This document shows, in pieces, positions 1 to 7,867 of a stretch of DNA of 64,000 bases; within the stretch, counting starts at the first letter, position 1; every line of letters starts with the position of its first letter. The notes under the pieces are model-generated. The model was not told where the DNA came from. It did no database searches and saw nothing but the letters and a program-made list of their open reading frames with translations. Source of the stretch: Terriglobia bacterium. GTDB taxonomy: Bacteria > Acidobacteriota > Terriglobia > Terriglobales > Acidobacteriaceae. The stretch spans positions 682,001 through 746,000 of the forward strand of contig JAIQFD010000001.1 in assembly GCA_020073495.1 (NCBI GenBank), in the 5' to 3' direction. The position numbers and the translations under genes were made by a program.

Positions 1-1917
1 TACGACGTCCTTATCCGCGACGGCCGCTTGGTGGACGGCACTGGAAACCCGTGGATCTATGCAGACCTGGGAGTCATCGGTGACCGCATCGCCTTCATCG
101 GCCATGCCGATCCCGCGGTCATTGCCAAGCGCACCATCGACGCCCGCGGACTGGTCGTCGCGCCCGGCTTTATCGACATGCTGGGCCAGTCGGAGTGGCG
201 GTTATTGATCGAACCGCAGGCCGCCAGCAAATTGACGCAAGGCATTACGACCGAGGTTACTGGCGAAGGCGACTCGATCGCCCCGCTCGACGATCGCCTC
301 GCTAAGGAAGCGGCGGAACATTTCAGCCAGCAGAAGCTCGCCGTGGACTGGCGCACCCTCGACGAGTATTTCCGCCGTCTTGAGATACAAGGTTCCGGCA
401 TCAACCTGGCCACTTTCGTAGGCGCCACCCAGGTGCGTCGCATGGTCATCGGCGACAGCGATCGCGCGCCCACCCCAGAAGAGCTCGCCAGGATGGAGGA
501 CATGGTCGGCGACGCCATGTACGACGGCGCGCTCGGCGTGTCCACCTCCCTGCTTTACGCGCCCGCGTACTACGCCAAGACCGACGAGCTGATCGCGCTC
601 GCCAGGCAGGCTGCAAAGTTTGGCGGCCTCTACGCCACCCACATCCGCAATGAAGCGGACTCGGAGCTGCAGGCCCTCGACGAAGCTTTTCGCATCGGCC
701 GCGAGGCCCACATCCCGGTCGAGGTCTGGCACCTGAAGGTTGCCGGCAGACAGAACTGGGGGAAGATGCAGCAGATCATCGACGCCATCGAGAAGGCTCG
801 CGCCTCAGGGGTGGACGTCACTGCCGACCAGTATCCCTACGTCGCCTCTGCGACCTCGCTCAGCACCGTGGTCCCTCCCAAGTACCACGACGGCGGCACC
901 GACGCTCTCCTCCGCCGCCTCAAGGACCCGCAACAGCGCGCCGCCATCCGGAAGGAGTTGGCGTCGCTCCATCCTGCCTATGAGAACCTGTGGCTGGGGT
1001 CAGGCGGCGCGGACGGCATCCTGGTCACGTCTGTACTCAATCCCGATCTGCGCAAACACCAGGGCAAGACCATCGCACAGATCGCCGCAGCCGAGCACAA
1101 AGACCCGTTCGACGCCCTCCTGGACCTGGTCATCGCCGACCATGACAACGTCGGGGCCGCTTACTTCGAGATGACCGAGTTGGACGTCCGCCTCGCCATG
1201 CAGCGACCGTGGGTCGCGGTGAACAACGACTCCGAGGCCACCAGCCCTGACGGTCCGTTCTCCTACGAGCATCCGCATCCCCGCGCCTACGGCACCTTCC
1301 CCCGGATCCTTGGCAAGTATGTCCGCGAAGAGAAGGTCCTGCGCCTGGAAGACGCGATCCGCAAGTTCACTTCCCTGCCCGCACAGCGCGTGAAGCTTCC
1401 CGACCGCGGCCTGCTGCGCACGGGATACTTCGCCGACATCACCGTCTTCGATCCCGCAACCGTTCTCGATGTCGCGACCTTTGAGGATCCGCACCGCGTC
1501 TCAAAGGGCATCGAGTACGTCTTCGTCAACGGTCTGCTCGCGCTGGAGCACGGAAAGGTCACCGGCCTACTCGGCGGGCGCCCCTTGCGCGGCCCCGGCT
1601 GGGGCGCGCGCGAGGTCTCCCCCGACGGTCTGCCGCCGCGCGGCAAAGTCCAGGGCGTCATCACCGACGAGGATGGCTGGCCCGTCCCACGCGCCAAGGT
1701 CTCCCTGGCGGACGCCTCCGGCAAGCTCTTCGGCGCCTGCGAGACAAAGAAGGACGGACGCTACGAGATCATCAGCACCGAGCCCTGCGATGCCTGCAAG
1801 CTCACCGTCGAACGCGTGGGCTTCTCCTCGGCCGAGCAGCCCGTCCACTACAACGGCGCCAACTCCCTCTGGTTCAGCTTCGCCCTGAAGCAGATGCCGA
1901 ATCCGCCGGAGCCGTGA
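1..1917 (+). CDS. N-acyl-D-amino-acid deacylase-type amidohydrolase, 5' partial
   Basis: The reading frame is open from base 1 (YDVLIRDGRLVDGTGNP), so the true start and any signal peptide lie outside the window. The body matches D-aminoacylase/dihydroorotase-like amidohydrolases, which hydrolyse N-acyl-D-amino acids: an N-terminal beta sandwich, then HIRNEAD and HLKVAGR metal-site segments, and a C-terminal YGTFPRILGKYV and GYFADITVFDP region. The usual HxH/HxD of the first metal site is replaced by GFIDMLGQSEW, so one metal site is probably lost. The last ~90 residues, from about base 1645, look like a carboxypeptidase-regulatory-type beta sandwich (GVITDEDGWPVPRAKVSL) fused to the enzyme, which suggests an envelope location. 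It could be another class of cyclic amidohydrolase; substrate is not established. Confidence 0.8.
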   Translation, partial: YDVLIRDGRLVDGTGNPWIYADLGVIGDRIAFIGHADPAVIAKRTIDARGLVVAPGFIDMLGQSEWRLLIEPQAASKLTQGITTEVTGEGDSIAPLDDRLAKEAAEHFSQQKLAVDWRTLDEYFRRLEIQGSGINLATFVGATQVRRMVIGDSDRAPTPEELARMEDMVGDAMYDGALGVSTSLLYAPAYYAKTDELIALARQAAKFGGLYATHIRNEADSELQALDEAFRIGREAHIPVEVWHLKVAGRQNWGKMQQIIDAIEKARASGVDVTADQYPYVASATSLSTVVPPKYHDGGTDALLRRLKDPQQRAAIRKELASLHPAYENLWLGSGGADGILVTSVLNPDLRKHQGKTIAQIAAAEHKDPFDALLDLVIADHDNVGAAYFEMTELDVRLAMQRPWVAVNNDSEATSPDGPFSYEHPHPRAYGTFPRILGKYVREEKVLRLEDAIRKFTSLPAQRVKLPDRGLLRTGYFADITVFDPATVLDVATFEDPHRVSKGIEYVFVNGLLALEHGKVTGLLGGRPLRGPGWGAREVSPDGLPPRGKVQGVITDEDGWPVPRAKVSLADASGKLFGACETKKDGRYEIISTEPCDACKLTVERVGFSSAEQPVHYNGANSLWFSFALKQMPNPPEP

Positions 1918-2107
1918 CTTGAGGGCTTGCGGCTTACGACTTGAGAGTCACGACCTGCGACTCTGTCCTCCACCCACGACCTCCCGCAGCCATCCCTCGC
2001 CCCCGCTCCGCCATCCCGCTTGTATGGCCGCTCCTCCCCAACCTGTTCCCACTTTAGCAACGGATTCACAGCAACTTTTTCCGCCAAACTTCGTCAATAG
2101 TTAGTAC

Positions 2108-2893
2108 ATGAAGCTGAAGACCTTCGCCGTCGCGGTCGCTCTCCTGCTCGGGTTGTTCCTGTTCGCCCAGCGGCGTACGTCGCTGGCGCCGCAGGCCCAG
2201 TTCAAGGCCGCCGTGGATCTCACGCATTCGATCAGCGAGAAATCGCCCAACTGGGAAGGCACCGAAAAGAGTCCCTTCGAGGCCAGGCAACTCGGACACC
2301 TCGACAAGGACGGATACTTCTCGCGCTACATCTCTTTACCCGAGCACTTCTCCACTCACATCGACGCGCCCGCGCACTTCGCCTCCGGCGCCTGGACCGT
2401 GGATCAGATCCCGCCCGAGCGCCTCATCGCTCCGCTCGTGGTGCTCGATGTCACGAAGAAAGTCGATGCCGATCCCGAGCACGTGGTTTCGGTCGAGGAC
2501 ATCGCCGCCTGGGAGCAGGCCAACGGACAGATCCCATCGGGCGCGGTGGTCGTGGCCCGCACCGGGTGGTCCGCGCGCTGGTATTCGATGGAGAAGTACC
2601 GCAACGCCGACGCCAAGGGCATGCATTTTCCCGGCTTCGGCGAACCCGCGGTCCGCTTCCTGGTCGAGGCGCGCAGCATCGTCGGCCTGGGCATCGACAC
2701 TCTCAGCGTGGATCCCGGCTCGTCGAAGACCTTCCCCGTCCACCAGTACGTAGCCGCGCACAACGTCTACAACCTGGAGAACGTCGCCTATCTGGAGCAG
2801 GTGCCTCCCAGTGGCGCCTTACTGGTGGTGGCGCCGGCCAAGCTCGAAGGCGGCTCCGGCGGCCCCGTCCGCCTCCTCGCTCTCATCCGATAG
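2108..2893 (+). CDS. Secreted cyclase/kynurenine formamidase-family hydrolase
   Basis: A 261-residue protein with an N-terminal hydrophobic signal segment (residues 5-20). The metal-binding signature of the cyclase family (PF04199-type) is seen at residues 80-91 as HFSTHIDAPAHF, close to the family pattern HxGTHxDxPxHF. A conserved GIDTLSVDPGSSKTFPVH stretch follows near residue 197. Such enzymes are Mn- or Zn-dependent amide or lactone hydrolases. The signal segment suggests export. The preceding 190 bp show no clear promoter. It follows the amidohydrolase on the same strand, but the gap argues for a separate unit. Substrate unknown. Confidence 0.8.
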   Translation: MKLKTFAVAVALLLGLFLFAQRRTSLAPQAQFKAAVDLTHSISEKSPNWEGTEKSPFEARQLGHLDKDGYFSRYISLPEHFSTHIDAPAHFASGAWTVDQIPPERLIAPLVVLDVTKKVDADPEHVVSVEDIAAWEQANGQIPSGAVVVARTGWSARWYSMEKYRNADAKGMHFPGFGEPAVRFLVEARSIVGLGIDTLSVDPGSSKTFPVHQYVAAHNVYNLENVAYLEQVPPSGALLVVAPAKLEGGSGGPVRLLALIR

Positions 2894-2941
2894 TCTTGGC
2901 CTGCATTTGGAGTTCCGAGATCGTTTCCGGATCGCCCTGAC

Positions 2942-2982
2942 TCTTCTGAGTACTTGTTACTGGGTACTGGGTACTCGTTCCT
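2942..2982. repeat. GTACT-type intergenic short repeat
   Basis: Tandem imperfect units of the form ACTGGGTACTC/GAGTACTTG occupy the gap between two convergent genes. Related blocks occur at 11276-11320 and 32706-32742. They are AC/GT-alternating, partly self-complementary, and abut gene ends. Confidence 0.6.
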
Positions 2983-3580
2983 AGGTGATGTGCAACCGCC
3001 AGAGGGTGTAGCTGAGGACCTCCCGCAGCACCAGGGAAACCCGCTGCCAGCGGCTCCGCGGGCGGGACTGCGGACGCGGCGCGCCGTACACCTGCACTCC
3101 GTAACGCCCCAGCATGCGCTTGACCCGGAAGATGTGGTACCCGTCGCTCACCACCACGCAGCTTCTCATGCCGTTCACCTGCATGATGGTGGCCACCCGC
3201 TCGGTGGATTCGTCCGTGTTGTCGCTCTGCGTCTCGGCGATGATCTTCTGTTCGGGCACGCCGTGCTCCACCAGGTATTTGCGCCCGACGCCGCCTTCGC
3301 TGAACTTCGGGTCCTCGCCCTGCCCGCCGGTGGTGATCATGACCGGCGCGATGCCCCGCTGGTAGAGCGCGAGCGCGTGGTCCAGACGCGCCTTGAAAAT
3401 GGGAGACGGGCGCCCCGCGTATTCCGCCGCGCCCAGCACCACGATAGCGTCCGCCGGCCGCGTCTCGTCCACCCACATCTGCTGCTGGATGCGCCGGTAG
3501 ACCACGGCCGTGTATGCCACGACCGCAAGCAAGACTGCGGCCAGCAGCCACGCGAGCCGATTGTGTCGTCGCGCACTCAA
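2981..3580 (-). CDS. YdcF/ElyC/SanA-family envelope protein
   Basis: A 199-residue protein with one N-terminal transmembrane segment (about residues 9-27) and a DUF218 domain. Conserved stretches include ADAIVVLGAAEYAGRPSP, a TTGGQGED loop and VVVSDGYHIFRVKRM. Family members such as SanA and ElyC act in envelope and cell-wall homeostasis, but their reaction is unclear. The start is a TTG directly before SARRHNR; no strong ribosome site is visible. The gene lies just downstream of tsaC on the same strand (28 bp gap) and is probably cotranscribed with it. Confidence 0.8.
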   Translation of the reverse strand: MSARRHNRLAWLLAAVLLAVVAYTAVVYRRIQQQMWVDETRPADAIVVLGAAEYAGRPSPIFKARLDHALALYQRGIAPVMITTGGQGEDPKFSEGGVGRKYLVEHGVPEQKIIAETQSDNTDESTERVATIMQVNGMRSCVVVSDGYHIFRVKRMLGRYGVQVYGAPRPQSRPRSRWQRVSLVLREVLSYTLWRLHIT

Positions 3581-3608
3581 TGCGGGAGACCCCTGGGGCG
3601 GGATGCGG

Positions 3609-4265
3609 CTATGCCAGGCCCTCGTGGCCGAGGAATTCCGCGATCTCCTGGGTGGTGATGGCGCCTTCGCGCAGCACGCGCCAGCGCCCCTTTTCGTCGG
3701 TCAGGTCGATGATAGTCGAGGCCACGTTGCGCGGCGACGGCCCTCCGTCCACGATCACCGGGATCTTGGTGCCCAGTTGCTCGCGCACCCCTTCCGCTGT
3801 GGTGCACTCTGCGGCGCCGCTCACGTTGGCCGAGGTCGCGGTGATCGGCACCTGCGCCGCGCGCACCACTTCGATCGGGATCTTGGCCGCGGGCACGCGC
3901 AGCGCCACGTTCCCCGTGTTCGCCGTCACCTTCAGCGGCAGCCGCGACGCCCCGCGCACAATCAGCGTCAGCGGCCCCGGCCAGAACTTCCGCGCCAGGG
4001 CGTAGAACTGCTCGGAGAGCGGTTTGGTGAGTTCTTCCGCCTGGTCCACGCTCTCGATCAGCAGCGACAGCGGCTTGTGCTTGGAGCGCGACTTCACGTC
4101 GTAGATGTGCTCCACGGCGCGCAGGTTGAACGGGTCCGCCGCCAGGCCGTAAAACGTGTCCGTGGGCATGCCCAGCACCTGTCCGGCCCGGATCTGCTCG
4201 GCAACGTATTGGATGAGCCGGGATTCGGGCGTGGCGGGATTGATCCTGATGATCTCGGCGGGCAA
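3609..4265 (-). CDS. tsaC: Threonylcarbamoyl-AMP synthase (Sua5/YciO/YrdC family)
   Basis: A 218-residue protein consisting of the YrdC domain alone. It makes threonylcarbamoyl-AMP from threonine, bicarbonate and ATP for the t6A37 modification of ANN-decoding tRNAs. Recognisable motifs are LGMPTDTFYGLAADP, the KxR and K-S-x-S loop SRSKHKPLSLLI, FWPGPLTLI, and ITATSANVSG. The C-terminal Sua5 domain is absent, which fits the short TsaC form. It starts at an ATG and is divergent from the repeats upstream of the rRNA/tRNA methyltransferase. Confidence 0.92.
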   Translation of the reverse strand: MPAEIIRINPATPESRLIQYVAEQIRAGQVLGMPTDTFYGLAADPFNLRAVEHIYDVKSRSKHKPLSLLIESVDQAEELTKPLSEQFYALARKFWPGPLTLIVRGASRLPLKVTANTGNVALRVPAAKIPIEVVRAAQVPITATSANVSGAAECTTAEGVREQLGTKIPVIVDGGPSPRNVASTIIDLTDEKGRWRVLREGAITTQEIAEFLGHEGLA

Positions 4266-4344
4266 ATGTTCCCTTTCTTCCCTGCTGAACGGCGAAAACT
4301 AACATATCAGTTTACTGGCTGCAAGGACGAGCCCGTTGAACGGC

Positions 4345-4482
4345 GTCATCCTGAGCGAGGCCGCGCCGCGCGGCCGAGTCGAAGGACCCCTACCGGGGGA
4401 ATGTCATCCCGAGCGAAGACGCGCCCGCGCTTTTCAGCACGCACGCTTTTCGCGTGCTGGGCGCGTCGCAGTCGAGGGACCT
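4345..4482 (+). repeat. Two copies of a GTCATCCTGAGCGA...AGTCGAAGGACC repeat
   Basis: Two head-to-tail units, about 4345-4390 and 4403-4482, each start with GTCATCC(T/C)(G)AGCGA and end with (A)GTCGA(A/G)GGACC. This layout is familiar from dispersed intergenic repeats in many environmental bacterial genomes. It fills the gap between tsaC and the methyltransferase gene. Confidence 0.6.
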
Positions 4483-4511
4483 GCTCTTTCGCTGGCGTAT
4501 CATTATCAACC

Positions 4512-5330
4512 GTGCCCTCCACCACCCGCGCTCGCTTGCGCCACATCACCAGCGCCCAGAACGCGCTGGTCAAGGAGCTGCGCCGTGCCTTCTCCCGCGG
4601 CGAGCTGACTTCTGACGGGAACTGCGCCATCGAAGGCATCCGCATCACCGAGGAGGCCATCCGCAGCGGCCTGCGCTTCCGCGCCGTGTTCTTCCGCGAG
4701 TCGGCGACGTCGGCCGCCGAACGCCTGCTGCCGCAGATCGGCGCCAACGTCGAGACCGTCACCGTGCCCGACGCCGTCTTCGACAGTGTGGTCGCGACCG
4801 AAACTCCTCAAGGCATCGCCGCCCTGGTGAAACTGAAGTCGTTCGAACTCGAAGACGCATTGCGCGCGCCTGTGCCCCTGGTGGTGGTCGCTGCCGGCGT
4901 GCAGGATCCGGGCAACCTCGGCACCTTGCTGCGCTCCGCCGAAGCCTTCGGCGCGACGGGGATCCTGGTCGGCGAAAAGACCGTGAGCCACCTTTCGCCC
5001 AAGACCGTGCGCGCCTCGGCGGGCTCGGTCTTTCGTCTGCCCATTATTTCCGTGACTCTTGCCGACGTTCTGCCGCGTCTTCGCGAGGCCGGCCTGCGCC
5101 TGGTGGCGACCTCCTCGCACAAGGGCACTCCCGCGGATGGGGCCGATCTCGCGGGCAAGCTGGCGCTGTTCATCGGCAACGAGGGCGCGGGCCTCCCGCG
5201 CGACGTGATGAAAGATATGGACGAGGTCATCGTCATCCCCCACTCGCCCAAGGTCGAATCCCTCAATGCCGGGATTGCCGCGAGTATCCTTCTGTATGAA
5301 GCTGCGCGGCAGAGGCGCGCAAATTTGTAA
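4512..5330 (+). CDS. TrmH/SpoU-family 2'-O-ribose RNA methyltransferase
   Basis: A 272-residue protein from a GTG start. It has an N-terminal substrate-binding domain (HITSAQNALVKEL, about residues 8-20) and a C-terminal SpoU knot domain. The knot motifs are VVVAAGVQDPGNLGTLLRSA, LFIGNEGAGLPRDV and VIPHSPKVESLNAGIAASIL. The enzyme uses S-adenosylmethionine to methylate the ribose of a nucleotide in rRNA or tRNA; the target base cannot be read from the sequence. The open frame extends far upstream, but that part is antisense to tsaC and repeat sequence, so the GTG is preferred. The stop codon lies in the left arm of the next inverted repeat. Confidence 0.85.
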   Translation: MPSTTRARLRHITSAQNALVKELRRAFSRGELTSDGNCAIEGIRITEEAIRSGLRFRAVFFRESATSAAERLLPQIGANVETVTVPDAVFDSVVATETPQGIAALVKLKSFELEDALRAPVPLVVVAAGVQDPGNLGTLLRSAEAFGATGILVGEKTVSHLSPKTVRASAGSVFRLPIISVTLADVLPRLREAGLRLVATSSHKGTPADGADLAGKLALFIGNEGAGLPRDVMKDMDEVIVIPHSPKVESLNAGIAASILLYEAARQRRANL

Positions 5331-5422
5331 TTGGTAATTTGTAATTTGGAAGATTCAAGCAGTGCTGGGAACGCACGCTCTCGCGTTTCAATTACCAATT
5401 ACAAATTACCAATTACCAATTT
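5322..5422. repeat. AT-rich inverted repeat (TTGGTAATTTG type)
   Basis: The left arm (5322-5350, units of AATTTGTAATTGG) and the right arm (5389-5422, units of CCAATTACAAATT) are complementary and flank about 38 bp of GC-rich sequence. The pair could form a long hairpin. The left arm contains the stop of the methyltransferase gene; the right arm ends one base before the RarA start. Similar pairs lie at 7771-7860 and 25415-25489. Confidence 0.75.
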
Positions 5423-5423
5423 C

Positions 5424-6743
5424 ATGGGCTTGTTCCAACCGCTTCCGAAAGACGAGAGTCTCGACCGCACGCAGCCTCTGGCGGCGCGCATGCGGCCGCG
5501 CACGCTCGAGGAATTCGTCGGCCAGGAGCACATCCTCGCGCCCGGCAAGCCGTTGCGCCTGCAGATCGAGCGCGACGACCCCGGCTCGCTCATTTTCTGG
5601 GGACCTCCGGGCGTGGGCAAGACCACTCTGGCGCGGATCATCGCCAACATGACCCGCTCGGAATTCATCCAGTTCTCCGCCGTGCTCTCCGGCATCAAGG
5701 AGATCAAAGCGGTGATGGCCGACGCCGACAAGGCCCGCCAGTACGGCACCCGCACCATCGTCTTCGTGGACGAGATCCACCGCTTCAACAAGGCGCAGCA
5801 GGACGCCTTCCTGCCCTACGTCGAGTCCGGCGCCATCCGCCTCATCGGCGCCACCACCGAGAATCCCTCGTTCGAGATCATCTCCGCCCTGCTCTCACGC
5901 ACCCGCGTGTACGTGCTCAACCCGCTGACCGAAGAGCAGATCGTAACGCTGCTCCGCCGCGCGCTGGCCGACCGCGAGCACGGCCTGGGCGACATGGAGA
6001 TGAAGATGGCCGACGCCGTGCTGGAGAAGATCGCCAGCTACTCCAGCGGCGACGCCCGCAGCGCCTACAACGTGCTCGAGCTTGCCGCCAAGGCCGCGGG
6101 CAAGGGCGGCATCATCACCGATGAAATCGTTAAAGACGCGCTCCAGAAGCGCGTCCTGCTCTACGACAAGGCGGGCGAGGAGCACTACAACCTCATCTCC
6201 GCGCTGCACAAGTCGGTGCGCAACTCCGATCCCGACGCCGCCCTCTACTGGCTGGCGCGCATGTTGGAAGCCGGCGAGGAGCCGCTCTACATCGCGCGCC
6301 GCGTGGTGCGCATGGCGGTCGAGGACATCGGCTTGGCCGATCCCAACGCGCTCGCCGTCACCCTCGCAGTAAAAGATGCCGTGGATTTCTTGGGGCAACC
6401 GGAAGGCGATCTCGCGCTGGCTGAAGCGGTCGTCTATCTCTCGGTCGCGCCCAAATCGAACGCGCTCTACACCGCGTACGGTGCGGTGCGGGGCGATGTC
6501 GAACAGACCGTCGCCGAACCGGTGCCGCTCCACCTGCGTAACGCGCCCACCGGTTTGATGAAGAATATCGGCTACGGCAAGGGCTACCAGTATGCCCACG
6601 ACCTCGACGAAAAAGTGGCGGACATGCAGTGCCTGCCCGACAATCTGAAAAACCGCCGCTACTACCACCCGACCGATCAGGGCGTGGAGAAGCGCATCCG
6701 CGAGCGCCTCGAAGAGATCCGGAAGCTACGCAAGTCTCGGTAA
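5424..6743 (+). CDS. rarA: Replication-associated recombination protein A (AAA+ ATPase)
   Basis: A 439-residue clamp-loader-like ATPase of the RarA/MgsA/WRNIP1 family. It acts at stalled replication forks. The Walker A is GPPGVGKTT (residues 60-68), Walker B FVDEIHRF (about 113-120), sensor 1 GATTENPSFE, and the C-terminal tetramerisation region contains the typical NLISALHKSVRNSDPDAALYW core and the YHPTDQGVE tail. The ATG (MGLFQPLPKD) is chosen because the open frame further upstream is only the AT-rich repeat. No other gene shares its transcript downstream. Confidence 0.95.
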   Translation: MGLFQPLPKDESLDRTQPLAARMRPRTLEEFVGQEHILAPGKPLRLQIERDDPGSLIFWGPPGVGKTTLARIIANMTRSEFIQFSAVLSGIKEIKAVMADADKARQYGTRTIVFVDEIHRFNKAQQDAFLPYVESGAIRLIGATTENPSFEIISALLSRTRVYVLNPLTEEQIVTLLRRALADREHGLGDMEMKMADAVLEKIASYSSGDARSAYNVLELAAKAAGKGGIITDEIVKDALQKRVLLYDKAGEEHYNLISALHKSVRNSDPDAALYWLARMLEAGEEPLYIARRVVRMAVEDIGLADPNALAVTLAVKDAVDFLGQPEGDLALAEAVVYLSVAPKSNALYTAYGAVRGDVEQTVAEPVPLHLRNAPTGLMKNIGYGKGYQYAHDLDEKVADMQCLPDNLKNRRYYHPTDQGVEKRIRERLEEIRKLRKSR

Positions 6744-6855
6744 CTTCTGCATTCTTCGTTCTGCGCTCTTCGTTGCCGTTCGAGATTGCAAAAGCATCGC
6801 AGAAGTGAGAACGAGGATCGCAGAAGTGCCAGAATGACTCACATCTCCGTGGAAG

Positions 6856-6875
6856 CCCACGCCTTCAGGCGTGGG
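6856..6875. repeat. Perfect 8-bp hairpin CCCACGCC-ttca-GGCGTGGG
   Basis: CCCACGCC and GGCGTGGG flank the loop TTCA, preceded by GAAG. The form resembles terminal hairpins of IS200/IS605-type elements, but no tnpA or tnpB is nearby. It may be an ordinary REP or the terminator of rarA, although no T-tract follows. Confidence 0.55.
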
Positions 6876-6893
6876 AAATAGCGAGCCGGGTGC

Positions 6894-6924
6894 CCCACCC
6901 TTCCCGCGCCAGCGGGAGGGTGGG
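6894..6924. repeat. REP-like hairpin with GGTGGGGCACC-type stem
   Basis: CCCACCC-T-TCCCGC pairs with GCGGGAGGGTGGG around the loop GCCA, leaving one bulged T. It is the same general family as the hairpins at 11375, 13361, 15041 and 16124 (CCCAC... paired with ...GTGGG, flanked by GTGCC and GGCC). Confidence 0.65.
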
Positions 6925-7005
6925 CCATCTTTCTTCGTGCGCCTTCGTATTCCTTGGTGTTCCTTCGTGTTGAGTCTTTATTCTTGAGCTCCCACTCAAC
7001 TAACT

Positions 7006-7340
7006 ATAGCTTTTGGCAATGTCAAGAGCTTTATTTTTCTGCTCTGCAACTCATTGATCCCGCAGCGCCTTCCGTTCCGTACCTCGCCGTCCACAACTCT
7101 TGAACTTGCTATGCTGGATGTAGCGAGCTTTGTTCTCGCACGTTCTTTGACAACTCGCGCCCGTTGCTAAGTCCTTTGAAAAACTTATTTTGCAGATCTC
7201 GCGCTGAAAACAAATGACTTCACAACAGATCTCCTAACCTGCTGATTCCGCAGGTGGTTTAACTCTATTGTTTGACTGATCTTGCGGCTAAGTCGCTGAA
7301 AATAAAGGATCACGGCACAGGGGGGGGTACCCCCTCGGAG
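7006..7340. repeat. Long dispersed intergenic repeat, copy 1
   Basis: Shared landmarks with 16237-16587 plus 19177-19250 occur in the same order: TATAGCTTTTGGCAATGTCA, AACTCATTGATCCCG, GTCCACAACTCTTGA, TGCTATGCTGGATGTAGCG, TCCTTTGAA, a GCTAAGTC block and a terminal G-run. This copy also has a hairpin ACCTGC-TGATTCC-GCAGGT (7237-7255) and ends with an octa-G tract followed by TACCCCCT. No coding potential is seen. Confidence 0.6.
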
Positions 7341-7355
7341 ATATGTCTCTGCGCG

Positions 7356-7754
7356 CTAGAACCGCGTGCGGTGCTCTTTCAGGATGCAGCGGTCCATGAC
7401 CACGAACAGGCCCGCCCTCTTCGCCCGCTCGTAGGCCTGCTGGTTGACGACTTCCTCCTGCATCCAGACGGCGGGGATCTTGAGCCTGATGGCCTGGGCC
7501 ACGATGTCGGGGACGAACTCGGGCCGGCGGAAGATGTCCACGATGTCGATCTTTTCTTTCACCGCGTCGAGCGACGGATACGCTTTCTCGCCCAGCGCCG
7601 ACTCGATCTTGGGATTCACCGGGATGATGCGGTAGCCGTGCTGCTGCAGATACAAGGCGACGCCGTGGCTGGGCCGCAGCGGGCTGTTGGAGAGCCCCAC
7701 CACGGCGATGGTCTTTGCGTTGTTTAGAAGATCGTAGATGGGATCGGAGGGCAC
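7356..7754 (-). CDS. CoA-binding domain protein (YccU-like)
   Basis: A 132-residue single-domain protein of the CoA-binding (succinyl-CoA-synthetase-like Rossmann) family. Typical features are the start PIYDLLNNAKTIAVVGLSNS, the HGVALYLQQHGYRIIPVNP stretch and the VWMQEEVVN motif. Family members bind CoA or a nucleotide, and their cellular role is largely unknown. A GTG start is chosen; longer versions read into the AT-rich repeat. A TATAAT hexamer sits six bases before the GTG, so the transcript might be leaderless. Confidence 0.85.
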   Translation of the reverse strand: MPSDPIYDLLNNAKTIAVVGLSNSPLRPSHGVALYLQQHGYRIIPVNPKIESALGEKAYPSLDAVKEKIDIVDIFRRPEFVPDIVAQAIRLKIPAVWMQEEVVNQQAYERAKRAGLFVVMDRCILKEHRTRF

Positions 7755-7760
7755 GGGGGG

Positions 7761-7766
7761 ATTATA
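7761..7766 (-). promoter_or_regulatory. Possible -10 box immediately before the CoA-binding gene
   Basis: TATAAT on the minus strand ends 6 nt upstream of the GTG start. No convincing -35 is seen in the AT-rich repeat behind it. If used, transcription would begin at or within the start codon. Confidence 0.35.
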
Positions 7767-7770
7767 ACGA

Positions 7771-7860
7771 TTGGAAATTGGTAATTTGTAATTGGTGATT
7801 TGAAAGTTGCGATCCTGCAGATTTCTTACAATTACAAATTTCAGATTACAAATTACCAAT
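7771..7860. repeat. AT-rich inverted repeat, second copy
   Basis: The left arm (7771-7801, TTGGTAATTTGTAATTGG) and right arm (7829-7860, CAATTACAAATT and AAATTACCAAT) are complementary and flank a short GC-rich core. It lies between the CoA-binding gene and the gene at 7868. Confidence 0.7.
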
Positions 7861-7867
7861 CAACGAA

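Larger units (their letters stand above)
6744..7355. other. Gene-free spacer rich in hairpins and dispersed repeats
   Basis: This 612-bp spacer holds no supported gene. It contains two GC-rich hairpins (6856-6875 and 6894-6924), a CTTCGTGTT-rich degenerate stretch, and a long dispersed repeat from 7006. That repeat recurs at 16237, where a transposon has interrupted it. Confidence 0.7.

Noticed and set aside
3510-4511. N-terminal extension of the TrmH-family gene to 606 residues
   Set aside because: The extra part is antisense to YdcF and tsaC and then repeat DNA; the methyltransferase homology begins at the GTG at 4512.
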